A DNA stretch of 64,000 bases from Chloroflexi bacterium 54-19 (lineage in GTDB: Bacteria > Chloroflexota > Chloroflexia > Chloroheliales > Chloroheliaceae): NCBI GenBank assembly GCA_001898225.1, contig MKTJ01000025.1:7127-71126 (forward strand), written 5' to 3'. Under the pieces are notes generated by a model. The model did no database searches and had not been told where the DNA came from. It saw nothing but the letters and a program-made list of their open reading frames with translations. The position numbers and the translations under genes were made by a program. Shown here in pieces: positions 33,360 to 43,454 of the stretch (positions within the stretch are counted from its first letter, which is position 1; every line of letters starts with the position of its first letter).

Positions 33360-34547
33360 TCATTCTAAAGCTGTTGACAGGGGTATTTCCACTTCCAGGG
33401 TAAAGCCCTGCCCGGCGGCGCTGGCGGTCCGCAGGTGGCCGTTTAACATGTTGACCCGTTCGCTGATACCGAGCAGCCCGAACCCTTTCCCTTCGTTTTG
33501 GGGGGCGGGTCCGGTCCCGTTGTCGCTGATGCTAAGTTTAACCTGCGCCGGGCTGTAGGCCAGGCAGAGGTCCACCCGCGAGGCGAAAGCGTGTTTGCGG
33601 ATATTGGTCAGCCCTTCCTGGGCGGCCCGGTAGAGGGTTTGCTCGATAGCCGGTTGGAGGGTTTGCGGCTGGCCCCTGACCTCGAACTCGGTCACGATAC
33701 CGGCGCTCCGGTTATCCTCGACCAGCTTTGTAATCGCTTCGGCCAGGGATTGGTTCTCGGTAGCCGAGACCCGCAAGGCCGCGATGGAGCGCCGCACCTC
33801 GCTCAAGCCTTCTTTGGTCAGGCTTTGAGCCTTGGCGAGGGCGTCCATGCCGCGTGGTGGGTCGGATTGGATAATCGTCCGCGCCGCCTCAATCTGGACG
33901 TTTATGACCGTGAAATAGTGGCCGAGGCTGTCGTGAATCTCGCGGGCCAGGCGGTTCCGCTCTTTGGTCGTTGCCAGTTCTTCGACCTGGACCGAGTATT
34001 CGCGCAGCTTGCGGTTGGCCTCGGTCAGTTCGCTCGCCAGCCGTTCGACCTCGCGCCGGGATTTTTCCATTTGCAGCAACACCCTGACAAAGATAAAGAC
34101 GAAGACCAGCGCCGAGCCGATGCTGAAAAAAGCCTGGATGGCGGTGCCCCAGCTATTATAAACCAGGTAATGCACCGCGCCGACCATCACCAGCAAGACT
34201 GCCGGGACGCCTACCGCGAAAGAAACCGAAATCCAGGCCGCCTGGGCCGCCAGCGGGATGATTGCCAGGGAAGCGCTGCCTTTACTGAGGTATATAATCG
34301 CCGTTACCAGGATAAACTGGAGGGAAAAGTAGAGCCAGGTACGCCAGGTTTCTTTTGAGGCAGCCACCCGGTTAAACACCGGTATGGCGACAGAGATGTA
34401 AATTACTGCCAGGACGGTAATCGCCGCCAGGGTGGGGCCAGGTAACTCCGGTCCCAGCAGGCTGGCGAATATGCTGGCCGCTACGACCGCGATAATCGGC
34501 AGGGAGGTCCAGTAAGAAGATGCTTTTTTGTGCAGGAAGTTAAACAT
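33360..34547 (-). CDS. DesK/NarX-type sensor histidine kinase
   Basis: A 395-residue kinase with about six membrane helices (residues 14-158) lacking a sizeable external domain, a coiled-coil (160-195), HisKA_3 with phospho-His205 in 'RLAREIHDSLGHY', and a C-terminal HATPase ('LTNIRKHAFAS', 'LSISDNGTGPAPQ', 'GFGLLGISERV'). A membrane-embedded sensor of this type, next to an ABC exporter, usually senses membrane stress or cell-wall-active compounds (inference). The ribosome site is weak. Confidence 0.9.
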   Translation of the reverse strand: MFNFLHKKASSYWTSLPIIAVVAASIFASLLGPELPGPTLAAITVLAVIYISVAIPVFNRVAASKETWRTWLYFSLQFILVTAIIYLSKGSASLAIIPLAAQAAWISVSFAVGVPAVLLVMVGAVHYLVYNSWGTAIQAFFSIGSALVFVFIFVRVLLQMEKSRREVERLASELTEANRKLREYSVQVEELATTKERNRLAREIHDSLGHYFTVINVQIEAARTIIQSDPPRGMDALAKAQSLTKEGLSEVRRSIAALRVSATENQSLAEAITKLVEDNRSAGIVTEFEVRGQPQTLQPAIEQTLYRAAQEGLTNIRKHAFASRVDLCLAYSPAQVKLSISDNGTGPAPQNEGKGFGLLGISERVNMLNGHLRTASAAGQGFTLEVEIPLSTALE

Positions 34548-34612
34548 AGAAGTTAATTATAAACGTAAAAAAGCGTTAGCTGACAAGAATCAGGCCGGAC
34601 CCGGTCTTTCGC

Positions 34613-34645
34613 AAAAAAAATCCCACCGCCGTTAACGGTGGGATT
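34613..34645 (-). terminator. Intrinsic terminator of murA
   Basis: AATCCCACCG...CGGTGGGATT stem around GTTAAC; on the minus strand it is followed by eight T. It begins 11 bases past the murA stop. Confidence 0.85.
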
Positions 34646-34655
34646 CTGCCAGTTT

Positions 34656-36017
34656 CTAGCCGACCACTTCCAGGTTCGGCTCGGACGCGGGCGCGCTCAG
34701 GGAAATGCGCTCGATGTTCAGGTTCATCGCGGCCAGGCGCGGCACGATGTCGCCATAGCCCCGTTCGAGGAAGTTGACGCCGGTCACAATGGTCGTACCC
34801 TCGGCGATAGCCGCCGCAATCACGTAGGCCAGCCCGGCCCGCAGGTCGGGGATGGCAATCTGCCCGACCGCGTGGAGAGGGGTCGGCCCGATGATGATGG
34901 CGCTGTGATTGTACGATTTGTGTTTGTAGCGGCAGTTCGCGCCACCGAGGCACTTGGTGGTTAGCTGGGTCTTCGCGCCCAGTTCGTCCAGAGCTTCCAG
35001 GTAGCCGAAGCGGTTTTCGTAGACCGTTTCGTGAATGACCGAGATGCCGTCGGCCTGGGTCAAGAGAATGGCGAAAGGCTGCTGCCAGTCGGTCGAGAAG
35101 CCGGGGTAAACGTCGGTCTCGATGATAGCCGGTTTGAGCGGGCTGCTGCGGAAGAAGCGGGTGCTGTTGGGGCCGACCAGTTCGAAACCGCCGCCGACCT
35201 GCTGGTAATAGGAGAGGAAGTTGCCCATCGTTTCGGGCCGGATGCCGTGGACCGTAATATCGCCATCGGAGGCGCAGGCGAGGCTGGCCCAGGACGCGGC
35301 TTCAATCCGGTCGCCCAGGATTGCCATGCGGGTGCCCTTGAGTTTTTTGACCCCTTCAATCCGCAGTTCGCGGCCCGGCGTGGTGAAGATAATCGCGCCC
35401 ATCGAGCGGAGCATGGTGATAAGTTCCATGATTTCCGGTTCGATGGCGGCGTTTTCAATGATGGTCTGGCCCTCGGCGAGGACGCCCAGGTAGAGACAGG
35501 TTTCGGTCGCGCCTACGCTGGGGTAGGGCAGTTCGATGTGCGCCCCTTTTAGAGAGCCTTTGCGGTAGGCATGGTAGCCAATTTCGTCAATTTCGACGGT
35601 GCCGCCAAACCGCTCGATAGCTTCCAGGTGGAAATCTACTTTGCGTTCGCCAATTTTGCAGCCGCCCAGCACCGGCACGCTCACGCTGTCGAAGCGGTGG
35701 AGCAACGCGCCCAAAAGTAAAATCGGGACCCGGTTGCTACCGGAGTCGGCCATCGGAACTTCATTTTGATATATGGTAGAAGGGTCTATATGTAAGGTTT
35801 TTTCGCCGACCGGGGAAACGGTCGCGCCGATAGCGGTGAGCATTTCGGTAGTAATCTGAATATCGCCAATCGGCGGCACATTGGTAAGGGTAGTCGGTGT
35901 TTCGCCCAGGATAGCGGCAACCATCGCCTTGGTCGCGAAGTTTTTCGCGCCCAGGCATTCGATTTCGCCACGAATAGGCAACCCGCCTTTTATACGATAA
36001 GCAAAATTATTTGACAT
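34656..36017 (-). CDS. murA: UDP-N-acetylglucosamine 1-carboxyvinyltransferase
   Basis: A 453-residue EPSP-synthase-fold enzyme that adds enolpyruvate to UDP-GlcNAc, the first committed step of peptidoglycan synthesis. Conserved blocks: 'GGLPIRGEIECLGAKN' (substrate Lys-Asn), 'GGCKIGERKVDFHLEAI' with the catalytic cysteine that fosfomycin alkylates, and 'YPSVGATETCLYLG'. The loop before the active-site Cys ('LGALLHRFDSVSVPVLGG') differs from the common RASF sequence, and the length is slightly over usual, so it may be a divergent second MurA. AGAGGAAC precedes the ATG. Confidence 0.88.
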   Translation of the reverse strand: MSNNFAYRIKGGLPIRGEIECLGAKNFATKAMVAAILGETPTTLTNVPPIGDIQITTEMLTAIGATVSPVGEKTLHIDPSTIYQNEVPMADSGSNRVPILLLGALLHRFDSVSVPVLGGCKIGERKVDFHLEAIERFGGTVEIDEIGYHAYRKGSLKGAHIELPYPSVGATETCLYLGVLAEGQTIIENAAIEPEIMELITMLRSMGAIIFTTPGRELRIEGVKKLKGTRMAILGDRIEAASWASLACASDGDITVHGIRPETMGNFLSYYQQVGGGFELVGPNSTRFFRSSPLKPAIIETDVYPGFSTDWQQPFAILLTQADGISVIHETVYENRFGYLEALDELGAKTQLTTKCLGGANCRYKHKSYNHSAIIIGPTPLHAVGQIAIPDLRAGLAYVIAAAIAEGTTIVTGVNFLERGYGDIVPRLAAMNLNIERISLSAPASEPNLEVVG

Positions 36018-36746
36018 TATAAATTAGTTCCTCTGGTGATAAATCACGTTTTATGCGAGCAAGGCAGTCCCCAAACGACACGGCCAGGGCCGGACCGAGC
36101 ACATCCACCTATTAAATCCGCTATCGTTTTGACAGGGGAACCCATTGCTACAACTTGTACGTCGAGTCTATTAAACATCCTTAGCCGGGATGTGTCAACG
36201 TGGCGGTCTGGCCGTTCCCTCCGGTCAGGCTTTCTCACACGAGGGGAAAATTTCTGAAAGTGACCGGTCAAAAAACGCCTGAGGCGCTACCAACCAACCT
36301 GCGAGCCAATAGTAGTTATGTTCAGGCAAAGGATTTCCCCGCCGCCTATTCTACTCCTTTCCGGCGAATTAATCACCCCGCCCGGTAGTAACAATAGAGT
36401 TGAAAGTGTTTAGTGTTTAGTTGAAAGTGTTTAGTAACCTCCAGTTAATACTAAGGTTCCACTCCTGAAATCCATCTGGCCCTCGTTATAAAAAAGCGAA
36501 AAAGCCCCTTTAGTTACGCTCTCCCGGTGTGACGAACATCACCGTAACTCGGCCTGCCAGGCCCGTTTTTATTTAGTGAAAGGGTTTTCGGAAACAAATT
36601 CTGGCACCGGAATTGCCTATATGCTGGCAAAGAAAAAAAGTAGCCGCGCCAGTGGGCGGTCCGCGAAACGCTCCGAATGAATGAGTGATGCTAGAAAAGC
36701 GATGATTAAAAGCGATGATAGGAAAGGGTAAAAAGGAAACGGGTTT
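36018..36746. other. Intergenic region with short GTGTTTAG array and a hairpin
   Basis: GTGTTTAG units at 36400-36437. GTTACG...CGTAAC (36511-36548) with inner GGTG/CACC forms a hairpin followed by GCCTG...CAGGC and a T-rich run (about 36552-36572), which may be a terminator or leader structure for the transpeptidase gene. I tested it by eye against common riboswitches and found no match. Confidence 0.4.
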
Positions 36747-37493
36747 ATGCGGCACAAACATAAAGGATTAATAATACCGCTACTGATAACTGTTTTTGGT
36801 CTGTTAGCCCTGCTGCTGGCGGCCTGCGGGGAAATGGATTCGGTCAGTATCGTGCCGGTCGCCAACGCGGCGGCAGCCACCACGGCCCCGGCGACCCAGC
36901 CCGGCTCGGTCTTTGACAGCCTGCCGCCCACCGCGACGGCGGTTGTCGCGCCCACGGCCACGCCGGAACCGGCCAGGACAGCTTTGCCGACGGTAACCCC
37001 GCTCCCGCCTACCGCGACCCCGACGGCTACGCCGGTCCCGCCGACCCCAACCAGAGTCCCGCCCACTCCGACCAAGGCTCCGCCGACGGCTACTCCCAAA
37101 CCGGATGCAGCCCAGGCGGCGGCTAACGGCGGCAAGTGGATTGATGTGAACCTGACCACCCAGAAGCTGGTGGCTTATGAAGGTAAAACCCCGGTCGTGA
37201 GCGGCCTGATTTCGAGCGGTACGGCCAACCACAAGACCGTTACCGGCGACTTTAATATCTATTTAAAGTACGAAAAGCAGGATATGACAGGCGGTGAGGG
37301 CGCGGAATACTACAACCTGCCGGACGTTCCCTACGTGATGTACTTCTTCCAGGATTACGGCATCCACGGCGCGTACTGGCACCACAACTGGGGCCACGTG
37401 ATGAGCCACGGCTGTGTCAATACCCCGGTGGATATGGCGAAAACCCTCTACTACTGGGCTCCGATGGGTACGCCGGTCCATGTTCATTATTAG
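36747..37493 (+). CDS. L,D-transpeptidase (YkuD) lipoprotein
   Basis: A 248-residue lipoprotein. Signal peptide ends in lipobox 'LLAAC' (Cys27); residues 45-130 are a Pro/Thr-rich wall-spanning linker; the YkuD domain follows, with 'GIHGAYWHHNWG' and the catalytic 'SHGCVN' (Cys223). It crosslinks peptidoglycan stem peptides (3-3 bonds) or attaches them to other amines, outside the membrane. The presence of a linker and lipid anchor fits a cell envelope with a single membrane. Confidence 0.9.
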   Translation: MRHKHKGLIIPLLITVFGLLALLLAACGEMDSVSIVPVANAAAATTAPATQPGSVFDSLPPTATAVVAPTATPEPARTALPTVTPLPPTATPTATPVPPTPTRVPPTPTKAPPTATPKPDAAQAAANGGKWIDVNLTTQKLVAYEGKTPVVSGLISSGTANHKTVTGDFNIYLKYEKQDMTGGEGAEYYNLPDVPYVMYFFQDYGIHGAYWHHNWGHVMSHGCVNTPVDMAKTLYYWAPMGTPVHVHY

Positions 37494-37494
37494 T

Positions 37495-37556
37495 TTTTAG
37501 AGGGCAGAAGTCAGAAGTCAGAGGGCAGAAGTCAGAGGGCAGAGGGCAGAAGTTAG
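37495..37556 (+). repeat. Heptad array after the transpeptidase gene
   Basis: Units such as GGGCAGAAGTCAGAAGTCAG begin two bases after the stop codon. Confidence 0.85.
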
Positions 37557-37595
37557 AGAAAACGTGGAATTGCCGGGTAGGGTTTATAGGCCAGA

Positions 37596-37642
37596 ATAAG
37601 AAAAGAGTCAGCCTGGGTTTTGAAGTGGGATGACTCTTTTCT
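37596..37642 (+). terminator. Hairpin terminator
   Basis: AAGAAAAGAGTCA and TGACTCTTTTCTTTT pair across about 20 bases; T-rich tail on the plus strand. Probably ends the transpeptidase transcript. Confidence 0.65.
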
Positions 37643-37693
37643 TTTAGGTTATTTTCTACGCTGACTCACTACCCAAAAGGTAAGGGCGTGGTC

Positions 37694-37853
37694 TGTCATT
37701 CTGTAGCTCTGCCACAGAATCTCCGCGCCGGTTGCGAATATCACGGACATTAAGCTCACCTGATTGAAAACAAAAGGTTGGATTTCGGCATTCTATCATT
37801 AGGGGTATTGTCCACCGGACCGGGGATTCCTCGCCGCGGCTCGGAATGACAAA
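37694..37853. repeat. Palindromic element with inverted ends, 160 bp
   Basis: Starts TGTCATTCTG (37694) with stem CTGTAGCTCTGCCACAG and ends CGGAATGACAAA (37842-37853), with TTGTCCACCGGACC inside. No coding capacity. Confidence 0.75.
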
Positions 37854-37877
37854 TACCTTACCACGCAATTCCCCCGT

Positions 37878-38036
37878 TCCTCACTGCCCTCTGACTACTG
37901 GCTACTGTCTTCCGACTTCTGTCTACTGCCCTCTGCCCTCTGTCTACTGCCTTCTGCCCTCTGCCTACTGTCTTCCGACTTCTGTCTACTGCCCTCTGCC
38001 CTCTGCCTACTGGCTACTGGCTACTGGCTACTGGCT
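37878..38036 (-). repeat. Heptad array reaching into the next gene
   Basis: About 22 reverse units (CTGACTACTGGCTACTGTC, CTGCCCTCTGCC). The last ones form the stop codon and final residues (SSQ) of the minus-strand gene ending at 38021. Confidence 0.9.
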
Positions 38037-38761
38037 ATCGCCGCATCGAGGAAAGAGCGGTAGAAGTCGGGCCAGTCCTCCTCGGCGGGGGTATAACCCG
38101 TGACCGAGTTGGTCTTTAGAGAGAGTTGGAGACTCCCGGCAGCAGGATTAGAAAACTGTTGGCCGTCCGGCAGGACAAAAGTCGGGCTGTTTTTAACCTT
38201 CAGGTCGTGCCAGCCGCGCTGGCTCTCCTCGATAACCGCCTGTTTGTAGCGCCCGCTGTCCCAGTCGGCCTCGAAGCGCTCTACGTCCAGCCCGGTCGCC
38301 GGGCCGACCTCGCGGGCCAGCCGGTAAATCTCCGAGCGCAAAGAGGGCGAATGGCTGTCCTCGAAAAAGCTCCGGCGCAGTTCCCAGCTAAACTCGAAAG
38401 CCTGGCGGCTGCCCTGGGCCTGGGCGCAGTTGAGAGCCTCGAAAGCGGGCCACATCGTCACCGGCCACTGCCAGTCCGGGCGGGACCACGGTTTAATCGG
38501 TAGGTCCGGCTGGATATTCTTCATATAGCCGATTTCGAGGTCGAGAATCGGTTTAGGCGTGCCGCGCCGGTTGATGTATTCCAGCGAAAGGGACCGCCAG
38601 ACGATTTCGAGACGGCCCTCGTATTCCGGCCAGAGCTGTCGCAGGCGGAAATTTGCCAGGTAAGCCCAGGGACAATGAATATCCGAGTAAATTTCAACTT
38701 TTGGCAGGCCCGTTTCGCCCGGTCCCTCCGCCGGGGCGCTCTCCCGGTAATATTCGCTCAT
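38021..38761 (-). CDS. DsbA-family / HCCA isomerase-like thioredoxin-fold protein
   Basis: A 246-residue cytoplasmic protein: '[19 protein letters not shown]' (one active-site Cys instead of CxxC, as in FrnE and 2-hydroxychromene-2-carboxylate isomerase relatives), an all-helical insert, then '[19 protein letters not shown]' (cis-Pro loop). It is likely a polyketide- or glutathione-type isomerase or oxidoreductase; no substrate can be named. GGAGC precedes the ATG. The last residues, ASSQ-stop, come from the heptad array. Confidence 0.85.
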   Translation of the reverse strand: MSEYYRESAPAEGPGETGLPKVEIYSDIHCPWAYLANFRLRQLWPEYEGRLEIVWRSLSLEYINRRGTPKPILDLEIGYMKNIQPDLPIKPWSRPDWQWPVTMWPAFEALNCAQAQGSRQAFEFSWELRRSFFEDSHSPSLRSEIYRLAREVGPATGLDVERFEADWDSGRYKQAVIEESQRGWHDLKVKNSPTFVLPDGQQFSNPAAGSLQLSLKTNSVTGYTPAEEDWPDFYRSFLDAAIASSQ

Positions 38762-38800
38762 GCTGAAAAGCTCCTTTGCGTTTTGAAGAAAGTTAATCCC

Positions 38801-39826
38801 TTAATTCCAGAGCGGCCTGCGATAAAGGTGGTGCTGCTTGACCTCCTGGAAGCCGAGCCGTTCGTAGAGGCTGCGCGCTCCTTTTTCGTCATCGGCAGTA
38901 GTGAACAACCGGGCCTGGGAAAGGCCGCGCCGCCCGAATTCTTGCAAACTATCCAGCATTAGAGCATAAGAGATACCCCGGCGCCGCCAGCCGGTCCGGG
39001 TAGCCACCTCGTCTACCACGCCGCTACCATTCCGGTTGGGATAGTTTAGGACCAGGCTGACCACCTCGTCCCCGGCCCAGGCGATGCGCCACAGGTCGGG
39101 CGAAAAGTGGTCCGTCCGCACGGCGTGATTAAGAAAATTCTGGTAATCCGCCTCGTTAACCGGGCCTTCCCCGAACATGCCAAGCCGGGCCTCTTTGAGA
39201 GCCGCGTAAATGGCCGGGAAGTGCTCCGGTGCAACGGGCCGCACCGCGACCCCGGCGGGTAGAGTCGCGGAAAGACTTTCGAGCCGGGCGAAGTCATCAA
39301 ATTTCATGTCGCTGAGGTTGCGGACCAGCGTATAGCCCTCGTTAATCGCCAGGGTTTCCTTTTCCGGCTCGGTGGTCGAACTGTTCGTTGCCAGGACCGC
39401 CTTTGAGCCCGGCGTGAGGCCCTGCTCGGTGGCAAGCTGGCGGGCCCGGTTTTGCGACCAGCGCCAGGCGGCCCGGCCAATCCCTTTGCCGCGCCATTCC
39501 GGCAGGAGCCAGCCGGAATGTAGATAAACCTGGCCGTCTTTGGCCTCGGTCCACCAGTCTATTTTGTTGTAACCCACGATTTGCCCGTTAACCTCGATAA
39601 GTAGAAAATTGGGGTTGCCCGGTTCCAAACCGGCGTAGTCGCGCTCTAAATCGGCCAGGGTTGGTAAATAGTCGCGCGAGGACAGCGGGTCGATTTTGTC
39701 CTGTTCTTTGCTCCAGGCGTGGACGGCGGCCATCCCACCCAGGTCTGCCGGGCCGCGATAGGCGCGGAAGACCAGTCCGGGAACAGGGGGCGCGTCTTTT
39801 AAGTTGTAAATAGCGGGGGTTTCCAT
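38801..39826 (-). CDS. Tandem GNAT-domain acetyltransferase
   Basis: A 341-residue protein with two GNAT folds, like mycothiol synthase in layout. The first has 'LPEWRGKGIGRAAWRW' (acetyl-CoA loop, about residues 109-124). The second has 'TRTGWRRRGISYALMLDSL' and ends 'YERLGFQEVKQHHLYRRPLW'. Acetyl acceptor unknown. It lies 40 bases upstream of, and on the same strand as, the DsbA-like gene, so they probably form an operon. Confidence 0.85.
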   Translation of the reverse strand: METPAIYNLKDAPPVPGLVFRAYRGPADLGGMAAVHAWSKEQDKIDPLSSRDYLPTLADLERDYAGLEPGNPNFLLIEVNGQIVGYNKIDWWTEAKDGQVYLHSGWLLPEWRGKGIGRAAWRWSQNRARQLATEQGLTPGSKAVLATNSSTTEPEKETLAINEGYTLVRNLSDMKFDDFARLESLSATLPAGVAVRPVAPEHFPAIYAALKEARLGMFGEGPVNEADYQNFLNHAVRTDHFSPDLWRIAWAGDEVVSLVLNYPNRNGSGVVDEVATRTGWRRRGISYALMLDSLQEFGRRGLSQARLFTTADDEKGARSLYERLGFQEVKQHHLYRRPLWN

Positions 39827-39962
39827 TGTTTGCAGTTATCCAGGTGTTATATTTTTAAGTATTTCACGTGCTAGAATAGTACCATCGAACGACCGAAGAT
39901 GAAACCGCAATCAGGTTATACAAGATGAAAAAGCGACAAGAAAAGTAAGGAGATAAAAGAGG

Positions 39963-41348
39963 ATGCCGGAACAATATGATGCCGTACTAATCGGTTCGGG
40001 CCAGGCCGCCGGGCCTTTAGCGACGGCCCTGACCGGGGCCGGGTGGAAGGTCGCCCTGGTCGAGCAGGAGCATGTCGGCGGGACCTGTATTAACGAGGGC
40101 TGTACCCCGACCAAGACGATGGTTGCCAGTGGCCGGGTGGCTTACCTGGCCCGCCGCGCCGCCGATTACGGGGTCCATACCGGCCCCGTTACGATTGACA
40201 TGGCGAAAATCCGCCAGCGCAAACGCGACATCGTGGATAGTTTCCGGGGCGGCAACGAACGCCGGATTGTGGCCGGTAACGTCGACCTTATCTATGGCCG
40301 GGGCAGTTTTACCGGGCCAGACTCGGTCGAAGTCAGGACCAATAGCGGCGAGACCCGCGAGCTTACGGCCAAAAAAATTTTTATCAACGCCGGGTGCCGC
40401 CCTTCCAAACCGCAGGTGCCGGGCCTGGACGAGATGGCGATCCTCAACTCGACCTCGATTATGGAGTTGGATGTGGTCCCGGAGCATCTTTTAATCCTGG
40501 GCGGCGGCTATATCGGCCTGGAATTCGGCCAGTTGTTCCGGCGGTTGGGCAGCCGGGTGACTATCATCCAGCGGGGCAAGCAGTTGCTGCCCAAAGAAGA
40601 CCCCGATGTGGCCGAGGAAATTACCGGCATTTTGAAAGAGGACGGCCTCGAAATTTTGCTCGAAACGGTGGCGGTGAGCGCCCGTTCAACCGGCGAGGGT
40701 ATCGCCCTGACCGTAAAGGGTCCGTCCGGGGAGCAGGAGTTAGTGGGGAGCCATTTGCTCGAAGCGGCGGGACGCGTCCCTAACACCGACACCCTCAACC
40801 TGGAAGCCGCCGGAATCGCCACCGACTCGCACGGCTTTATCAAGGTCAACGACCGGCTGGAAACGAATGTGCCGGGGGTTTACGCCCTGGGTGACATCAA
40901 AGGTGGTCCGGCCTTCACCCATATTTCTTACGACGATTTCCGAATCGTGCGGGAAAACCTGTTGCAGGAGGGTAAACAGGTCTCGATTGAAGGGCGCATC
41001 CTGCCCTATACGGTTTTTACCGATCCCCAGCTTGGCCGGGTCGGGTTGAGCGAGAACGAGGCCCGCGCCCAGGGTTATAACATCCAGGTCTACAAGATGC
41101 CCATGTCGTGGGTCGCCCGCGCCCTGGAATTGGACGAGTCGCGGGGCCTGATGAAAGCGGTGGTGGATGCCGATACGGGCCAGATTCTGGGGGGCGCGCT
41201 CCTGGGCATCGAAGGCGGCGAGATGATGGCGGTCTTGCAGATGGCGATGATGGGCAAGCTGGCTTACACGGTCTTGAAGGAGGCCATTTTCGCCCACCCG
41301 ACCCTGGCTGAGGCTTTTAACAACCTGTTCAGTCAGACTCCTTCTTAG
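39963..41348 (+). CDS. Mercuric reductase/dihydrolipoamide dehydrogenase-like flavoprotein
   Basis: A 461-residue class I pyridine nucleotide-disulfide oxidoreductase. FAD motif '[20 protein letters not shown]', redox-active pair in '[13 protein letters not shown]', NAD(P) motif '[15 protein letters not shown]', second FAD motif '[16 protein letters not shown]', and C-terminal His in '[10 protein letters not shown]'. The N-terminal metal-binding domain and C-terminal Cys pair of true MerA are absent, so mercury reduction is not shown; it matches the 'mercuric reductase' labelled family of MerA-like oxidoreductases. AAGGAG precedes the ATG. Confidence 0.88.
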   Translation: MPEQYDAVLIGSGQAAGPLATALTGAGWKVALVEQEHVGGTCINEGCTPTKTMVASGRVAYLARRAADYGVHTGPVTIDMAKIRQRKRDIVDSFRGGNERRIVAGNVDLIYGRGSFTGPDSVEVRTNSGETRELTAKKIFINAGCRPSKPQVPGLDEMAILNSTSIMELDVVPEHLLILGGGYIGLEFGQLFRRLGSRVTIIQRGKQLLPKEDPDVAEEITGILKEDGLEILLETVAVSARSTGEGIALTVKGPSGEQELVGSHLLEAAGRVPNTDTLNLEAAGIATDSHGFIKVNDRLETNVPGVYALGDIKGGPAFTHISYDDFRIVRENLLQEGKQVSIEGRILPYTVFTDPQLGRVGLSENEARAQGYNIQVYKMPMSWVARALELDESRGLMKAVVDADTGQILGGALLGIEGGEMMAVLQMAMMGKLAYTVLKEAIFAHPTLAEAFNNLFSQTPS

Positions 41349-42087
41349 CAAGCCGTCTGAACTTTAACTGCCGCCTGACCCCGATATAAGCGATTACGGC
41401 AATCGGGATGGTAAAGAGGGCGATAGCGATTATGGCGACGACCAGCGGCGTGGAATCGGGGTTACCGATACCCGCCAGCCGCTGGCCGGTCGTGGTATCG
41501 AATTCCAGGCGTTCGCCGGTGGCGGTTTCGACCACGAAACGGTGCTGTATCGAGTCGAGGCTGGCTTTGGTGACCCAGGCCGGGCCGCCCGCCGGGGAGG
41601 ACTGGGTTGCCAGGGTCGGGACCAGTTCGTAAAGGCCGTAGCGCCGGACCTCGACCCCGATGACATAGAAAGCCAGGGCCAAATTTACCGAGCGGTCGAG
41701 CCGGACCAGGTATTTGCCGTCGGTGGTGGTGTACAACTGGCTGCCGGGCAGGTTTTGATACCAGCTTGCCCAGTCGGTCGTCCAGATGGGAGTGGTAGAG
41801 CCATCGTTGGGGTAGAGGCCGGACTGTTTGTATTTCTGGCGCAGGGCCGGGTCGGGTTGGCCGGAGCCGTCGGGGGAAAGCATGACCAGCAGGAATTTTT
41901 TGTCCTCGGTGGCCCTGGTGTAGTCTTTGAGGGAAGCAGCCTGGGCCTGGGGTTGAGGTGTGGTTTGCGCCCTGACCGGGGCCGGGGAGTTTACCAGGAA
42001 TATCCCGGCTAAAAAGGCCAGGACCAGCCAAAATATAAAGAACTTACCTATCAAAATTAGCGACCACCTTTGAATCCCACCGGCCAA
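41329..42087 (-). CDS. Exported membrane-anchored protein of unknown function
   Basis: A 252-residue protein, no family recognised. It has an N-terminal signal/anchor ('[17 protein letters not shown]', ending near 'PVRAQ'), an extracytoplasmic domain of about 150 residues with many Tyr/Trp/Asp ('[19 protein letters not shown]', '[19 protein letters not shown]'), and a C-terminal helix (about 212-235) followed by a basic tail. The start is a TTG at 42087, with GAGGG five bases upstream; no ATG is available. Its 3' end overlaps the flavoprotein gene by 20 bases tail to tail. Confidence 0.65.
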   Translation of the reverse strand: MAGGIQRWSLILIGKFFIFWLVLAFLAGIFLVNSPAPVRAQTTPQPQAQAASLKDYTRATEDKKFLLVMLSPDGSGQPDPALRQKYKQSGLYPNDGSTTPIWTTDWASWYQNLPGSQLYTTTDGKYLVRLDRSVNLALAFYVIGVEVRRYGLYELVPTLATQSSPAGGPAWVTKASLDSIQHRFVVETATGERLEFDTTTGQRLAGIGNPDSTPLVVAIIAIALFTIPIAVIAYIGVRRQLKFRRLAKKESD

Positions 42088-42623
42088 ATAACCCTCAACC
42101 TCTATTTTCTATAATTATTATAATAAACGCCCTTAAAACACCGTCCCGACGACATATCCCTATTTGTATCTTTCCCACAACCGATTACAAGCACGTATAG
42201 GTAAAGCCCTGACCCCTGTCATTCCGAAGGAGGCGGTAAAGGCGAACCAGTGTTTAGAAAGTAGACCCGACAGAGGAATCTAGCCCGAAGGGTTCCCAGT
42301 GGGCAGCGCCAGTGGCATAACGTGCGGTCGAGGGCTTGCCCAGGTTCAAAATGCGCCCGGTCGAAGCCTGATTCAGCCTGAGTTGTGGGCCAGTTCTGGT
42401 CTGTACGCAACGCCAACGGCGCGGAGATTCCGTAAGCCGCCGCTCAATTGTGGCATGTCGTCGTTCAAAAAGCGGCTTACGGAATGACAGGTTGAAGGGT
42501 TGTGCCGAACGCCAGCGGTACCCACCCAGCGCCTGACACGGGTGCGCAAGATTCCTCGCAAGCTCACACCCGTAGGGCGTGTACTATCTTACTGACTACT
42601 GCCCTCTGACTACTAAAAACTGT
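42088..42623. repeat. Gap with a palindromic element (42217-42490) and a short heptad array
   Basis: TGTCATTCCG at 42217 faces GGAATGACAG at 42481-42490. The long-variant sequence GGAATCTAGCCCGAAGGG starts at 42275. An inner hairpin is ATTCCGTAAGCCG (42427) with CGGCTTACGGAAT (42474), almost the same as that at 29571. Reverse heptads CTGACTACTGCCCTCTG at 42592-42612. ACATATCCCTATTTGT (42152-42167) recurs upstream of the TPR operon. Confidence 0.75.
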
Positions 42624-43448
42624 TCACAGCATGGTTACTTCTTCGAACCCCATCTTTACCAGCCGCTGCCAGGTGGCCGAGAATTCGCGGGCGACATGGT
42701 CGGGCCGGTGGGCGTCCGAACTGAGGCAGACCGGCAGGCGGCGGTGCAGAATCATTTGCAGGATTTTGTCCGAAGGGTAAATCTCGCCTATATCCTTGAA
42801 AGCCCCGGCGGTGTTTATTTCGACAATCTTCCCGGTCGCCTTGAGCACGTCCAGGGTCGCCTCGACCTGGGAGAGATAGTGTTCGCTATCGGTATCGAAA
42901 TAGCGTTTATTCACATTGAACTTTTTAATCATGTCGAGGTGGCCGACAATCCGGTGCTCGTACTTTTGGGCGAACTCGCGGATAAGCTCGTAGTAGCGGG
43001 TATAGACGGCCCTGGGTCCGCCGATTTCCTCCATCCCTTCCTCGAAGACCTCCGGGGAGTAATCGACCAGCCAGCTTTCGTGGTTGGAGCGGAAATGGTC
43101 CACAATATGAATCGAGCCGACCCAGTAATCCGCCGGGTATTTTGCCAGGTTGGCCCGCATCTGGTCGTCCACGCTGGGCAGGTAATCCACCTCGTAACCG
43201 AGCAGAATCTTGATTTTCCCCTCGAATTCCTCCTGGGCCTCGCGGACTTCCTGCGTGTAGAGGTCAATCTGGTCCCAGTGCATGTTGGCTCCGCCGCCGG
43301 AGGGTTCGACTATTTCGGCGGGCAGGGGAAAGTGTTCGCTAAAGCCGAGGGCCAACAAGCCCTTTTCGACCGCGTAAGCTGCCATCTCGCGGGGATGGCC
43401 CTTGCCGTGATTGCTATAAAGAGTGTGTGTATGATAGTCGCTGAACAT
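42624..43448 (-). CDS. PHP-domain histidinol-phosphatase family protein
   Basis: A 274-residue metal-dependent phosphatase: 'FSDYHTHTLYSNHGKG' (metal HxH), 'LGFSEHFPLP' (His), 'LLGYEVDYLP' (Glu), 'WVGSIHIVDHF' (His) and 'RIVGHLDMIKKF', 'SSDAHRPDHV' at the end. This set is the trinuclear PHP site of HisJ-type histidinol-phosphate phosphatases. No other histidine genes are nearby, so the physiological substrate is open. Confidence 0.88.
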   Translation of the reverse strand: MFSDYHTHTLYSNHGKGHPREMAAYAVEKGLLALGFSEHFPLPAEIVEPSGGGANMHWDQIDLYTQEVREAQEEFEGKIKILLGYEVDYLPSVDDQMRANLAKYPADYWVGSIHIVDHFRSNHESWLVDYSPEVFEEGMEEIGGPRAVYTRYYELIREFAQKYEHRIVGHLDMIKKFNVNKRYFDTDSEHYLSQVEATLDVLKATGKIVEINTAGAFKDIGEIYPSDKILQMILHRRLPVCLSSDAHRPDHVAREFSATWQRLVKMGFEEVTML

Positions 43449-43454
43449 TTTTTT

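Noticed and set aside
36490..36575. Riboswitch before the L,D-transpeptidase gene
   Set aside because: A hairpin pair is present, but I could not match conserved cores of the c-di-AMP or other known classes.
39963..41348. True mercury-resistance merA
   Set aside because: No N-terminal heavy-metal domain, no C-terminal Cys-Cys, and no mer genes nearby.
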